Positions 31,741 to 43,275 of a stretch of 64,000 nucleotides of DNA are shown in pieces. Made by a program: the position numbers and the translations under genes. Numbering within the stretch: position 1 is the first letter of the stretch; each line of letters begins with the position of its first letter. Under the pieces are notes generated by a model. The model saw only the letters and a program-made list of their open reading frames with translations. It ran no database searches and had not been told where the DNA came from. The DNA is from Theobroma cacao (Eukaryota; Streptophyta; Magnoliopsida; Malvales; Malvaceae): assembly GCF_000208745.1 (NCBI RefSeq), contig NC_030853.1:4536707-4600706 (forward strand), in the 5' to 3' direction.

Positions 31741-32802
31741 CTTCCACTAATTTAGTCTAAATCTTTATTGAACTTGTTTATTGTTTCAACCATAGTCTAG
31801 TCTCCAAAACTAGTTGTAGTTGGTGATAACTTTACCTTGATGAGCTCACTATGCTTGAAAATGCTTGAAACCTAACATTTGAGATAAAAATCACATTTTT
31901 AAGATTTGATAGAAACTTTGGAGTAAATCCATAAACTTAAATGCTAGAAAATCATTTTTTTTTACCTCCAAAAATGTTAGAAACAAGTTTAAAGGTTGGA
32001 AATCAAGTTGCTCTTCAAGAAACATGAATTTGAAGCTTAAAAGAGATATGGAAGGTTGAAAGGGTGGCCAAGAAAAGATTTGTCGGCTGAGAAATGTTGG
32101 AAACCTTCAAACCTCGAGATTGGTGACATATTTATAGTATATGGGGTAAAAAGACAAGTTTAACCCTTTATTTTTTGAAGTCTAACATTGAAATCTCGAT
32201 ACTTTAGGCCTAAGTCTTGAAATTTTTTGAAATAGAATGGTTTTTCTTAGGGTTTTTTGACCTAAGTCTCGAGACTTCTTGTGAAAGTCTCGAGATTTTC
32301 TTTCTAGGTAGCAAGGTCTTGAGACTTCCTATGAAGTCTCGAGACTTTATTCTTCCTATGAAACAAGTCTTGATACTTCTTGGCCAAGCCTTGATAACTT
32401 GGCTCCAGAATGCTATTTTTAAGTGAAAAATCAAGTCTTTTGGCTCCATTTGAATCCCAACTTCCCCAAAGCTCATTTGAAAACATTATGAGGGTATTCT
32501 TAAGCTAAAGTGTTCAAAATTATTCTTAAAATTTTAAAACCATAGCTTATCAAGTTAAGTTACACTTAGATCCTTTATTTTAAGGATGGAATTTCACAGG
32601 ATTTGACAATGGAAATTATTTATCCATAAAGCCCATGAAGAATATGATATAGTGAAAAGACTAATTAATAAATATTGTAATGAAAATGGCCTCATTAACA
32701 ATTCTTTTCTCTGCAAAAGTCAATTGTAATGTGTTGATAGACATTATTGCAATTAATGGGTAAATAAGAATTTTTTTAATTTAAGAAACTAAATAATAAT
32801 AT
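31741..32802 (-). other. Possible minus-strand LTR remnant with CTCGAGA palindromes
   Basis: No coding sequence is recognised. On the minus strand a TATA-like TACTATAAATATG lies at about 32128-32142; further upstream on that strand (32205-32400) are at least five copies of AAGTCTCGAGACTT-like palindromes. This TATA-plus-upstream-palindrome arrangement parallels the LTRs in this window, so the segment is probably LTR DNA, but its ends are not found. Confidence 0.45.
32205..32400. repeat. Repeated AAGTCTCGAGACTT palindromes
   Basis: Palindromes around GTCTCGAGAC appear near 32211, 32268, 32286, 32320, 32333 and 32366, some perfect (AAGTCTCGAGACTT) and some decayed to TCTTGAGAC or TCTTGATAC. 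The perfect form is a self-complementary 14-mer. Confidence 0.8.
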
Positions 32803-32811
32803 TAGATTAAA

Positions 32812-33402
32812 GGGTAAAATACCTTTACCCTCTTAAGTTTTGATCAAAATTACACGGAAGTCCATTAGTTTTCAAAATGGACACCCCACCCTAAAAAAAA
32901 ATTCGTTGGACACGTAGGTCTAACTGTTAGTCAACCATTAGTATTTTCATCAACTTGTTGACGTAGTAAGGGTAAAAGGACAATTTTAACCTTGATTAAT
33001 TTTTAAAATTACTATTATATAATTTTATTATTTTTTATTAATTAAAAACAACCCTACCAAGATGGGGAGCATTAGATCTGGTGCTCCCTTGGGAGCATTG
33101 ATAATCCCCAAAGGGATCTCGATCGAGGGGGCTCCCCAAGGAGTTTGTGATCGATGCTCCCCTCCCTTGGGCGCATCGGACGGTGCTCCTGTTTCTTGGA
33201 GAGCACCAATCAGTGCTCTTCTCTTTTTTTTATTTCTTTAAAATATAATAATAATTTTTTAAATTAATAAAAAAAGATATTTTAGTCTTTTCCTAATCTT
33301 TGTTAATAGCGTTTGCATTTTTGGGACAAAGTGTCCATTTCGAAAACTAATGGACTCACTTGGAATTTTGACTACAACTTAAGGGAGTTGGGTATTTTAC
33401 CC
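32812..33402. mobile_element. Mutator-type MITE (591 bp) with 9-bp target duplication
   Basis: The ends are GGGTAAAATACC and GGTATTTTACCC, and the inverted repeat stays alignable for about 90 bp (left CCATTAGTTTTCAAAATGGA, right reverse complement CCATTAGTTTTCGAAATGGA), more loosely to about 200 bp. TAGATTAAA flanks it perfectly at 32803-32811 and 33403-33411. Nine-base duplications with long inverted repeats identify Mutator-like elements. No transposase frame is present, so it is non-autonomous. The centre (33055-33215) is GC-rich with repeated GGGGAGCAT/ATGCTCCCC-type words. Confidence 0.93.
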
Positions 33403-33411
33403 TAGATTAAA

Positions 33412-36112
33412 TGAAATTCCAAGTAAAATACAAATCATGAGATGACATGGACTTAGCCATAGTAGTAGAGAGAGATTCTTAAGGATCCCACGCATATTCT
33501 TATTTGGGGTTTTATATATAATTCTTATTTGGTGTTTTATATATAAGTGTTGTTGGATTATGATTAGGTATAATAGATCCTAGTCTATAAGTATATCTAT
33601 AAAAGTAAGGGTTGCTACTTAGTTGGCCGTCAAAATTAATTAACAATAGCTTTTTAGGAAAACAAAATCACCCTTAAAAGGAAGAATCATGAATCCCTTT
33701 GGAGACAAGTCACTTGAATTGCTTATGAAGTACTTGAATCATGATGTAAAATTTAATCGCTTCTGGAGTTGAGTTAGTTAAAGTGCTTTTAAGATACGTG
33801 TATCTTGATTTATGATTTTTTTTTTTGTGGTAGATTCTTGCCTTTTGCATTAGATAACAATTATTGTTATTGAATCAAAAATCAAAATCCGCATTTATCA
33901 GTTTCATAGTCCTGATTTGGTTCATTTTATACAAGATTTGAAAATCTAGCCACTTGAACCAAATCAACCTGTTAAAAGCGTCAATTTCTAGCATATTATA
34001 AATTCACGCGACTTGCAAAGCTATCTGATATCTTATGTTAATCACTTAAAACTTCTTCCTACGTCGATTAACAAATTAAAATCTTGGACTTCATTTTTCT
34101 TGTTAATTGTTTGATAAAACTTCATCGATTGATTTTTTTTTGTCTTCTCTAGAGTAATTCAGTCGCTTAAGGAAGTTCTTAGTTGATCGACTTTTGTCTG
34201 CTGGCTGACGTTTAGTTCATGGCGTCAATCAATTAACTCTCCAAGTTAATCATTTAATCTTGCTCACTTAGCCTTACTCCCTTGTATCTTGGATCAAACT
34301 TATTTAAGAGTATTTATATTATAGGGTGATATTACCTGAACATTTAAGCACTGACATGTATGAGAATGTTTTGTTATCATGAAAAATAATATAAAATTAT
34401 GTATTTTGCAATTTGAATATAATGTTGATTTAACATTATTACAAATCAATATGGGTAAATTATAGAAAAACACTTTGTAGTTACTAAAAAGTTACACTCA
34501 CTTACCTTAAGAGATGCTTCGATAAAATTTTCCATAACACGGTTAGATCAAATTCGACCAAACGGAGGAAGATGAAGTTTCAGAAAAAGAAATCTTTGAA
34601 AATTGATTAAGGAGTTTCAGCTGTTAATTTCAAAGAGAGAAGCAAAGAGGAATTGTTGAAATGGTTTCAGATACTGACGCAAGAAAGTTTTAGTCCCTCG
34701 TGGGGCGCTAGAAAGAAGAAAATGGACCTCGACGGGAATTACTTGGATAGGCTAATGAGTGAATGAGGGTGAGAGACAGGGAGGAGATTCGGATTTGGGC
34801 GAGGCATTGGGAGGGGATTGTGCAGAGAACCAAAGAGGTAACTAAAAGAGAGGCAGAGCAAGTCATGTGACCTGCACGTGGCGGTAGTTAACGGTTTTAC
34901 AAGAAAATTTAGCAGAAGATTTCTCAAAGGTGGTTAAAGTGTCAACTTTTTAAACTTCAAGCAACAAATTCATTTCACTCTTGGTACATTAAATACTTTC
35001 AATATTTATCCGATCAATATTTTTTCATGGGCTTTTCTTCTTCTTTTTTCTTTTTTCTCTTTTCGACATTTATCCGATCAATATTTTCAATATAATGGTA
35101 CATTAAATTGCCACATATCTGTTAATGGATGGCATTAAACTTTAACGGTGACAGAATGGTTTCCACCCAGACTGAAGAGTTACAGGTTGGATGACTCGCG
35201 GGCATTTTGACCATGTAGCTTTAAGCTGATGATTTACAGTTGATCTCAAGAACATGTTTGGGCTGGTCCACAAATGAGATACTGTCCATAAAGAAATGAA
35301 AGCGACAACTGAATGGCAGGGGACAGATACCTTGGAAATTGAGGGCAGAACGTGAAGCCATGTGTGGGAGGGGGCGACAGCTACACCTCACCGCAACACT
35401 CGCAGGTCCCCGCATAAACTTTGGACAGCCACGCGACTCCCCGCGCATCTGTTTGTTCATTGAACCGCTTAGCTTGTGCTGTTTTCCAGTCTTCGCAGAA
35501 TTTCCAACATCACATGACCTTTTTTTGACGGTTTTCAGTTTGAATCAAGCGATAACTTTTTGGTAGCATCATTGTAACATTGCATCTTCTGCTTTTTGGA
35601 TCTACTGTCTTCTTCAAGCACTACTTCGACAGCTAATCAATAACACATCAAATTCGTCATCTTTTCTACCATTCTTCGCCCTTTGTACGTTGCAAAGATG
35701 GCTTCTGTCGATAAATTCCCATTTGGACTTGAAACCAATTTAAAATTACCAAGCCAAAGTTTTTTAAAAGCGAAATCTAAATGGGACCAATTTAAATTCA
35801 AAACGTAATGGTAAAGTTTTTCTCATCTGGCTGACCGTCGCCAGGAGACTCCCAACAGCATAATCGGTGGCCAATTCCCTGTCAGGATTAAGAACAAGGC
35901 ATTTTCACGAATGAAACACTAATTCTTTTGCTTTGAGAACATTTTGCCTAGCTGCTCTCCGGAGCTTCCAAACTGAAGAACATCAAAAATCATATTCCAA
36001 GAAAAATACAACATTGTGGGATAAAATAATTTAGTCTACAAGTGTACTAACAAGAAGCAAGAAGCAATGAGAATGGACATACAGAGCCACCAATACCATA
36101 ATTTACAACTGC
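33412..36112. other. Intergenic DNA downstream of the receptor-kinase gene, no gene recognised
   Basis: Low-complexity AT-rich DNA with short frames only, none resembling a known protein. It contains the 25-bp tandem duplication at 33496-33545. The segment next to the gene (about 35900-36112) should hold its 3' untranslated region and poly(A) site; no single signal stands out. Confidence 0.6.
33496..33545. repeat. 25-bp tandem duplication
   Basis: Two directly adjacent 25-base units beginning ATTCTTATTTGG and ending GTTTTATATATA differ at one position (GGGG versus GGTG). The near identity implies a recent event. Confidence 0.95.
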
Positions 36113-39100
36113 TTATCTCCCATCTGCTGATGTAAATGACTCAGCAAATCCATAAGGCCGCGTAGGAATGCTGGTTTGAGTGTTGTCTAAGCTGGGAAGA
36201 AGTGAAGAAGATGAAGACTCCAAATTGCTTCTGCCTTCATAAGCTTGCCACTTTTTTAGTGCTTGTGGCAATGACATTTCAAGGTCAATGCCATATATGT
36301 CTTCAGAGCATTGATAAGTTGGTTTCCAAAGCTCCACTAGAGAAGCGAGCACATTTACAGCATGACCCATATCAGGCCTTTGATATGGCTCCCTTGCACA
36401 GCAATGACCTGCCAACTCAGCAACAGTGCTGATACTGGCAAGAGTTTCCTCAATGAGGTCAATTGTGGGGTCAATGGCTTTGCGGAACAAGTCCTTGTTT
36501 ATGTGCATTCTCTTGAACCATGTAACTAGGTGCATGCTTTCCTCAGGTTGGCTTTCATCAAGTGCTCTTCTGCCTGTGATTAGCTCCATCAATATCACCC
36601 CAAAGCTAAATACATCCACTTTAGTTGTAACTCGTCCAGTAACTGCACTCCATATTCAAACAAAAAATGACTTTCACATCAGCAATATATTACCAATGAA
36701 AATGAAAATCTTAGACAACACTTGCTTCAACATATACATGACAGCTAGTGAGATGAATGCTTATCTAGATCAGAAGTATAAGGTCTTGAAATTTCAAAGG
36801 AAATGAGTGCAATTATACATTATTCTATTTTTTTTAATACCCAGACTTCTTTTCATGTCTCTGTCAGGTGCTAGCTATCTTCTTAAACTGCCAAATGCCA
36901 GAGTCTATCAAATACTTACTTGCATACTTTTATGGGTTCATGCATAGTAGATTTGAAATTTGTTTTTATGAAAAAGAATATAAATTAAGTAAAAGAGCAA
37001 AACCACTAAAAAAAATACCTGCATATTCTGGTGCCAGGTATCCAAATGTTCCAGCAATTCTAGTTTCAATGGAGCCTTTACCCTCAGGAGCAAGACGCAC
37101 AAGACCAAAGTCTGCTACCTTAGCCCTCATATCATCACCAAGTAGAATGTTTGAAGGCTTCAAGTCTCTATGTATAAAGCTTTGATGGGCTAAACCATGA
37201 AGATATTCAACACCCCTTGCCACATCTAAGGCAATGATCAACCTTTTTGTCCATTCAAGTGGTTTTAATCCTTCTTCTGCCCAGTTAAAGATATGTCTAC
37301 TAAGAGTACCTTGGGGCATGTATTCATACACAAGAAGCTTCTCATTCCCATCCAAGCAATACCCAAGAAGAGCAACAAGATGCCGGTGTCGAACTTTTGT
37401 CAATACAGCAATCTCAGACTTAAATTCTGCTAAACCCTTCCCACTAATAACCCCAGATTCCATTCTCTTCACAGCGATCTTTGTACCATCATGCAACTCA
37501 CCTTTATATACAACCCCAAAACCCCCTCGTCCCAATATATTTTCTCCACTGAAATTGTTGGTCACGTTCCTTAAAACTTGGATAGAGATAACCATGTTTC
37601 CTGCTTCAACCATTTGTATGTCACCAGGCTCACTGTTTGGAATTGTATGAGTTTCACTCACAGCACCAACACTAACACTTGAGCCAGCAACTGTAATCTT
37701 AACACTTTCATTATCTGACCCAGAATGACGTGGGTGAATCACCATTGCATTTGGGCTCTGTACTCTGCTAAACCGTTTCTGTTTCTTTTTGTAAAGACAG
37801 AAAAGCAACAAACCAAACAAGCCAACAACTACCAGACCCCCAAGAACAGAAACTACAATTATTCCAATCAAAGCTGAAGATTTCTTGCCACTGTTACCAG
37901 AACTTCCACTACTATTAGATCCTTTGCCTTCCATGGGATTGTCAGCCGTTGTACCTGGAGAAGTAGAACTACTTTTCTCCTTGCCGATGTCAGGATTACC
38001 ATTTGTATTCAAAATGACATTGCTCTTGAAAGTAGGGATTTTCCCATAAAGTTGATTGTTTGATACGTCGAGTTCTTTAAGTGCAATTAGAGAGGTAAGC
38101 TCCTCCGGAATGGAACCAGTAAGATTATTATCAGCAAGAATCAGCCTCTGCAAAGACTTAAGTGATGCAAAATCAGGAGAGATGGTACCTGTAAGGCCTA
38201 TCTTCTCAAAATTAACAACAGTAATGTTCCCATTACCACAGGTAATCCCAAGCCAATCTGCACAAGGATCATTCCCTTTCCAATTTTCAGCAAGCTTTTG
38301 TGGATAACCCATCGGCTTCACAACAGTAAGCAACACAGTCACCCTCGGATCACACTCACCAGGACTTGGCAAACAAAAGCTATTCGAGTCCTTAACCATA
38401 TCCACAGAAATGGAATTCTTAAACTCAGGCATTGGTCCTTGAAGTAAATTATTTGTCAAATTTACAGTTTTTAATGACCCGAGATTCACCAGAGAAATGT
38501 GAACAGGCCCAGTAAAGGAGTTGTCCCTCAAACTCAAACTCTGCAAGTCTTTTAAACCAGAGAAGTCTGGTAAAGGACCAGAAAATGAATTGGACTGCAA
38601 CCAAACCTCTTTCAAGGATGTCATGTTCTGTATTACAGCAATGCTACCAGTAAGTTTACCATTACTTTCCTGCCCATTAACCCATAAAGACTGGATTGGT
38701 GACCCAGAAAAGCTGGAGGGCAGCTCTCCTTCTAGACTATTGAAGGCCAAATGCAAAATGGTTAGACCTGGAAACTCATCAGGTCCAAAAATGTCTGGTA
38801 TTTTGCCGCTAATGTTAGCAGAGTTGGCTGAGAAGTTCTGCAAAGCAGAAGCATTTTTCAAACTATGAGGGATTTCCCAGGCAGAAAAAGGGTTTTTATC
38901 AATCTCCACAGATTGAAGAGAAGATAAGCCCGAAAAGAAATCATCGGGAAATGAAGTGAAGCGATTATTACTTAGCATAACCACTTGTAGTGAGCTTAGT
39001 CCGTTTAAGCTAGGGACGGAACCTGAAATGTTGTTCCACTGTAGCTCTAAACGCTCTAGTTCGGTCAGGTTTTGAAGATTTGAAGGAAGTGTACCTTGCA

Positions 39101-39350
39101 GGTTCTGGTGACCAATTTGGATCCTGGTGACCCGCTTGTCCTCTGAGCAGACAACGTGGATCCATTTGCAGGGATCCGTGTCGGACCATCCGAGAGATTC
39201 GGGTGGGTTGAGGGTCTTCCTGAGAGCTAACATCACTGCAGCATCATCACTGGCACTTTTCTGGGATTTTACAGAGACGAAGATTAAAGACAATCCAAGA
39301 ACAATGGCAAAAAGATTGAAGCAGCAGCCAACATGGGTTTCCTTCTTCAT
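36113..39350 (-). CDS. TMK1: TMK1-like leucine-rich-repeat receptor kinase (two exons, 953 aa)
   Basis: Transmembrane receptor kinase of the TMK family, known in Arabidopsis for auxin-linked plasma-membrane signalling and cell expansion. Coding exons are 39350-37019 and 36642-36113, joined in frame after residue 777. Residues 1-29: signal peptide (hydrophobic [12 protein letters not shown]). Residues 30-315: first LRR block, starting with the [14 protein letters not shown] cap. Residues 316-370: Cys-containing linker. Residues 371-450: second LRR block. Transmembrane segment about 492-519, then a basic stop-transfer KKKQKR. Kinase about 600-880: glycine loop GRGGFG 607-612, Lys628, HRDLKPSN with Asp729, DFG 747-749, APE 773-775. 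The tail ends [19 protein letters not shown]. Length fits TMK1 (942 aa). An in-frame ATG at 39401 would add 17 residues before the signal peptide, so 39350 is preferred. No breaks. TMK3 or another paralogue is possible; the symbol is by similarity. Confidence 0.95.
36643..37018 (-). other. Intron of the TMK1-like gene (376 bp)
   Basis: On the minus strand the donor is ATGCAG|GTATTT and the acceptor TGGAGTGCAG|TTACTG. Splicing restores [11 protein letters not shown], the usual sequence after the APE motif. The intron is T-rich on the sense strand and lies where TMK1 genes carry their single intron (phase 1). The frame is preserved: 2332 + 530 = 2862 bases = 954 codons including stop. Confidence 0.93.
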
Positions 39351-41519
39351 CTTGATAGAGCTGAAATGTAAAGTTTTTTTTTTTTTTGGAAGATGAAGCA
39401 AAGAGATGCAACTTTTTTTTTCAAGGCATTAGATGCATAGAGCTATCATTTCGGACTGAACTGGAGAAAGCAAAAAGCCAAAGGCGGCAGCAGCAGCAGC
39501 AGCAGCAGCAACAGAAAAACGATATAGAGAGAAAGAAAGAAGCTTGAAAGGAAGATAAGAGAAAGGCAGAGCTTGGACTTGGCAACTTGGGAATTGATGA
39601 GATCAGTGGAGCAAGTAGAACGGAAAGGAGCAGTAATTGAGAACAAAGCACATGGAGGTGGGGACCACGGATCTGGGAATCAAATGCTGTCATAAGTATG
39701 TTGAAAGGCTGGAAGAGGTGCGGGACGGTAGCTTAGCTAGCTTTGTGGTAATCTTGATTCCTCTCCACGACTCATGACACCTCAACTTGGCAGTTGCTTG
39801 TGTTTCTTTTTTTTTATTTTATTATTACTGGTTCAGTTCGTTTTGCATTCAAACCGCAAAGCAACAAAGCCTAGGCACATGCCTCGTAGTTACGTGGTGA
39901 GTAAAAACATAATAACTAAGAAATCCATTCAAATAGTAATAAATATAAAGAATCTAACTAATTGAAATCCAATAATTTCAATTATATCAATCTCTTTTGT
40001 CGGGTTTTTAATTTAAATTCCCCTAAACCTCTTTTGTTTTAGTAAAAACAATATTTAAAATTTAAATGGTGTTTGGAATATAATCATATTATAAGAAAGA
40101 TAATATTATAACGTTTGATTTATAAATAATTTATTAAAAAATAATTTTAATTTTTAAAATTATTATTATATAAGTTTTTGAAAAAAACATTAAAATTGAT
40201 TTTATTACTTCATAAAATGTACAAAAATTACTACATTTTGTTTTTACTGCATAAAAACAAGATGATTCATGCAGCAGCTCTTCAAGAAAAATACTGCCAG
40301 GTTAAGACAAAAAAAAAAAATCCTCAGGAAGCATCTACTGTCCTGTCTTGAGTAAAACTCGAGCTTTAGCTGTACAACTAGACCAGCACAAAAATCTCAA
40401 TCAATATCTGGAAAAAAAGTCAGACCAAGAACCGGCAGCACATAATAATTAAAATACAAGTTTAATATGTATGTAATTTTTTTATTTTAAATTTTTATAT
40501 AGTATTATCTCTTAAATAAATTTTTAATGTCATATATTTTATTTTTATTTATTATAATATAAATTTAGTTTATAAATGACAGACAGAAAGAAACGTATAA
40601 AAATTTGACTATCAAACTTCATAAGAATAAATTATTCTATAATACATTCATATTGGTTGAACTTCAATTATTAATTGGAAAGTAAATAATGGTCAAGCAA
40701 TGTGCTGGACCTTTGCGATACAATCCTAAGTGCAAAACTTTCCCATCATAAAACACTATCATAAGAAAATTATAAATCATAGAGGTGAACTCCTTGAGAG
40801 CTTAATAAAAGATAAATGCCAAAGTTGGTTTACACTAACAATACAACAGAGCTAGCATTCTCCCAACAAATAACTAGGTATCAAATATGGAAAATCATTT
40901 TAATATTAATTAAAAAAATTATTTGTTAGTAATTTTGAAAATTTTAAAAAAATACTATTATTATTATTATTTTGAAAAATTAAAAAAAATTAAAAAATAG
41001 GAAATAATTCTTTTTTGTAAAAAAGTAAAAAAAAAAGAATTTTTTAAAAAGAAAAATCTAAAAGTAAAAAAGAATTTTATTGATTGATTTGTCTATTTTC
41101 TTATATAATGTTATACTTGATTATATTTATCACTAATATATGTAAATTTATCAAAAAATTATTATATTGATCCACTGTACAAGACTTCCTCTTTTTGTTT
41201 GATAATACTTGAAAATGTTAAATCAAGAAGGGTAAGTTATGTTAAAAGGGATTTTTGATCATTTTTTGAAATGAATAAGAGCTAAAACATAAAATCAAGT
41301 TTGATAACATTGCAGAGTAAGTTGCAATATGAGATTGCATTGGTTTTTCAGTATAATCACATTACATCCATTAGTTATATTGTGATTGCATTTGTAATTT
41401 TACATTGCGTTGATTTGTTTCGAAACAAATGTTATAATACAATTTAATTGGCACATTGTAGGGAATGTGGATGCACATCCCTCATACCAAACACTACTTT
41501 ATTGCAAGGAGTTGGCAAG
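39351..41519. other. Upstream region of the TMK1-like gene (leader, promoter) and AT-rich flank
   Basis: The first about 350 bases (39351-39700) should contain the gene's 5' untranslated leader: CT-rich on the sense strand with a TGC repeat. No unambiguous TATA box could be chosen. Beyond about 39970 the DNA is AT-rich simple sequence (for example an ATT run near 40957-40971) without any recognisable gene. Confidence 0.6.
39487..39510 (-). repeat. (TGC)8 repeat in the presumed 5' leader of the TMK1-like gene
   Basis: Plus strand (GCA)8, 24 bases, perfect. It lies 137-160 bases upstream of the chosen start codon, likely transcribed. Triplet runs in leaders vary in length between alleles. Confidence 0.9.
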
Positions 41520-41855
41520 GATGCAACACTAAAGTTATTTGGAATGCCTTTCTCACGGAATCTTTTGCACCTTCAAGAAGAGTCTGTCTAGGGGATCCTT
41601 TATCTCCATGCCTTTTTGTTCTATGTATGGAGAGAATATCACATGGAATTATTTGGTAGTGGATTTTGACTCTTGGAAACCATTTAGGTTTAATAAAAGG
41701 GGACCAGTAATTTCATGTATGTTCTTTGCAGATGATTTATTTTTGTTTAAAGAGGCTTTATATCAACGACAAGATGTTCTCATAGACCTACTTAATAAGT
41801 TTTGAATAAGTTTAGGAAAGAAAGTGAACCATGATAAAATAGTCAATTACTACTT
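41520..41855 (+). pseudogene. LINE (L1-type) reverse-transcriptase fragment, upstream part
   Basis: Reads KVIWNAFLTESFAPSRRVCL, then GDPLSPCLFVLCMERIS and, after a frame change near 41655, SWKPFRFNKRGPVISCMFFA with the catalytic FADDLFLF box and KVNHDK. This is the finger-palm part of a plant non-LTR retrotransposon RT. No endonuclease domain precedes it, so the copy is 5'-truncated. It is cut at 41855/41856 by LTR V2 and continues at 43276. Dead copy. Confidence 0.88.
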
Positions 41856-41857
41856 TG

Positions 41858-41880
41858 ATAACTCTATTATATAGAGTTAT
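41858..41880. repeat. LTR-tip hairpin of V2
   Basis: ATAACTCTAT-TAT-ATAGAGTTAT, perfect 10-bp arms, immediately after the LTR's TG. Confidence 0.9.
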
Positions 41881-42159
41881 TTTGACACATTTTAAGAGCT
41901 TAAATAGTTAAATCTTAGAGATTTTAAGTTTAAATTTTAACATTTTAGGTGTTTTTCTAATTTAAGTTGGATTACATGTTGAATAATTAATTTAAGTTAT
42001 TTCAGTTTAATTTTTCTTCGTTTTGCTTTAATTTACTTTAAAAATAGTTATTGTTGATTTCTCTCATTGCTTTTGTAGGATATTTGATAAGAAAGATTCA
42101 TTTGATTTAAAACCACACAAGTATGGTGATGGCTTCATTTGTATATGTTATAGTATTTC

Positions 42160-42275
42160 AAGGATAACTTGAGCTAAAGAAGTCCAATTGATGTAATTCT
42201 TCATCCATTGGAAAGATAAGAGATAGGGTTACAACTTTTATGTTTGCCACTTTACCCAGTTCAAATCAAATCTAG
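42160..42275 (-). repeat. Shared LTR module, copy E (antisense to LTR V2)
   Basis: On the minus strand: AACTGGGTAAAGTGGCAAAC, ATAAAAGTTGTAACCCTAT, CTTATCTTTCCAATGGATGA, TCAATTGGACTTCTTTAGCT and CAAGTTATCC. The match to copies A-C is clear in every block. Confidence 0.9.
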
Positions 42276-42284
42276 ATAAAAATA

Positions 42285-42485
42285 ATATTGATGTGTTGTC
42301 GTAGTTCTATACAAGGCAGCACATTGCGTGAAGGCCATGGCCTTAAGTTGCTCAAGGCTGTAGTGCTGAGGAGAGCATGGTCGCGATGCTGGAAGAATGG
42401 AGAGCATCATACATTTTCCCAAGGCCAGAGAGTCGCAACGCCACAGACCAAGGCACAACACCAAGGAAGCATGCCTATGACGCCA
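42285..42485. repeat. Palindrome cassette of LTR V2
   Basis: Words such as GTGTTGTCGTAGTTCTATAC, GGCAGCACATTGCG, AAGGCCATGGCC, GTAGTGCTGAGG, GGTCGCGATGCTGG, AGTCGCAACGCC and AGGCACAACACC: variants of one core in both orientations, GC-rich against an AT-rich background. Confidence 0.65.
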
Positions 42486-43275
42486 CACTGCTTTCCAAAA
42501 ATTTTTTTTATGCGGGAATAAGGAAATTAGGTTATTTTGAACTTATTTAAGGGACCTTATTTAATGTACTTAGCAAAGAGGATGACAACAGCTATTCTAA
42601 AGACTTGGAGCCAAGAACAAAGCAAGAAACCAAGAGAGATTAAGAGAGATTCAAGATCAAACGCTTCACCATTAGTTTCTTTCTCTATTTTGTATTTCTC
42701 TTATTTTCTTTGACTTACACTCATGGCTAAATTTCTTTGGATAATGTTTCACTTAGATATCATGAACTAATTACTTTTCTAGTATTATGGTGAATTTCAA
42801 CATGTAATCTGATTATTAGTTTCTCTTTTATTTATCATGAATGGGTATAGTTTTGTTTATTCAAATTTGTTCTTAATATTTTAATTGCCTAATCAACAAT
42901 TAACTGATTTGTGAATTTCATTGAGACTTGACAGAGAGATTTTAAATTGGACTAAGATTTGGATTCTAAGTTAGTAAAACCACCTATGAATGTAAATAAT
43001 AAGAGAAGCTGATATCAGATGAAGTGTTGAATAAACCCATAATCCTATGTTTTAGTTTATTATCTTTCCCAAGTAATTTTACTTTTTGTTAGTTAATTTA
43101 GTGCTTGTTTTAATTAATTTTTTTTTTGCAAATTTTAGTTACTTAAATAAGATTAATTTGTCATAAATTTTAGTACTTTGTAAAGATTTAGGAACAAATC
43201 TCCGTGAGAACGATACTATACTTCATCGCTATATTACTTGTTTTCAATAGTAAGTACTTACGTGAAAATTGAACA

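Larger units (their letters stand above)
41856..43275 (+). mobile_element. LTR V2, plus-strand solo Athila-like LTR inside a LINE (1420 bp)
   Basis: Starts TGATAACTCTATTATATAGA with a perfect tip hairpin and ends ...GAAAATTGAACA. It matches LTR V (23548-25005) in layout and in the end section (CTCCGTGAGAACGATACTAT versus the V equivalent). It carries module copy E in antisense, a palindrome cassette at 42285-42485, and a TATA-like CTTATTTAAGGGACC at about 42541-42555. LINE sequence flanks both sides, so it is a solo LTR. No duplication of the target could be confirmed. Confidence 0.8.

Noticed and set aside
34739..35566. Short open frames of 62-79 codons on both strands left of the receptor-kinase gene
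   Set aside because: No similarity to a known family, no matching codon pattern, and overlapping frames on both strands. Treated as chance frames in intergenic DNA.
36202..39396. Plus-strand open frames (76-138 codons) opposite the receptor-kinase exons
   Set aside because: They are antisense shadows of a conserved coding sequence and resemble no known protein.
39421..39693. Minus-strand frame of 90 codons upstream of the receptor kinase, with a Cys run
   Set aside because: The cysteine run is the translated (TGC)8 microsatellite. The frame lies in the presumed leader and shows no other protein-like feature.
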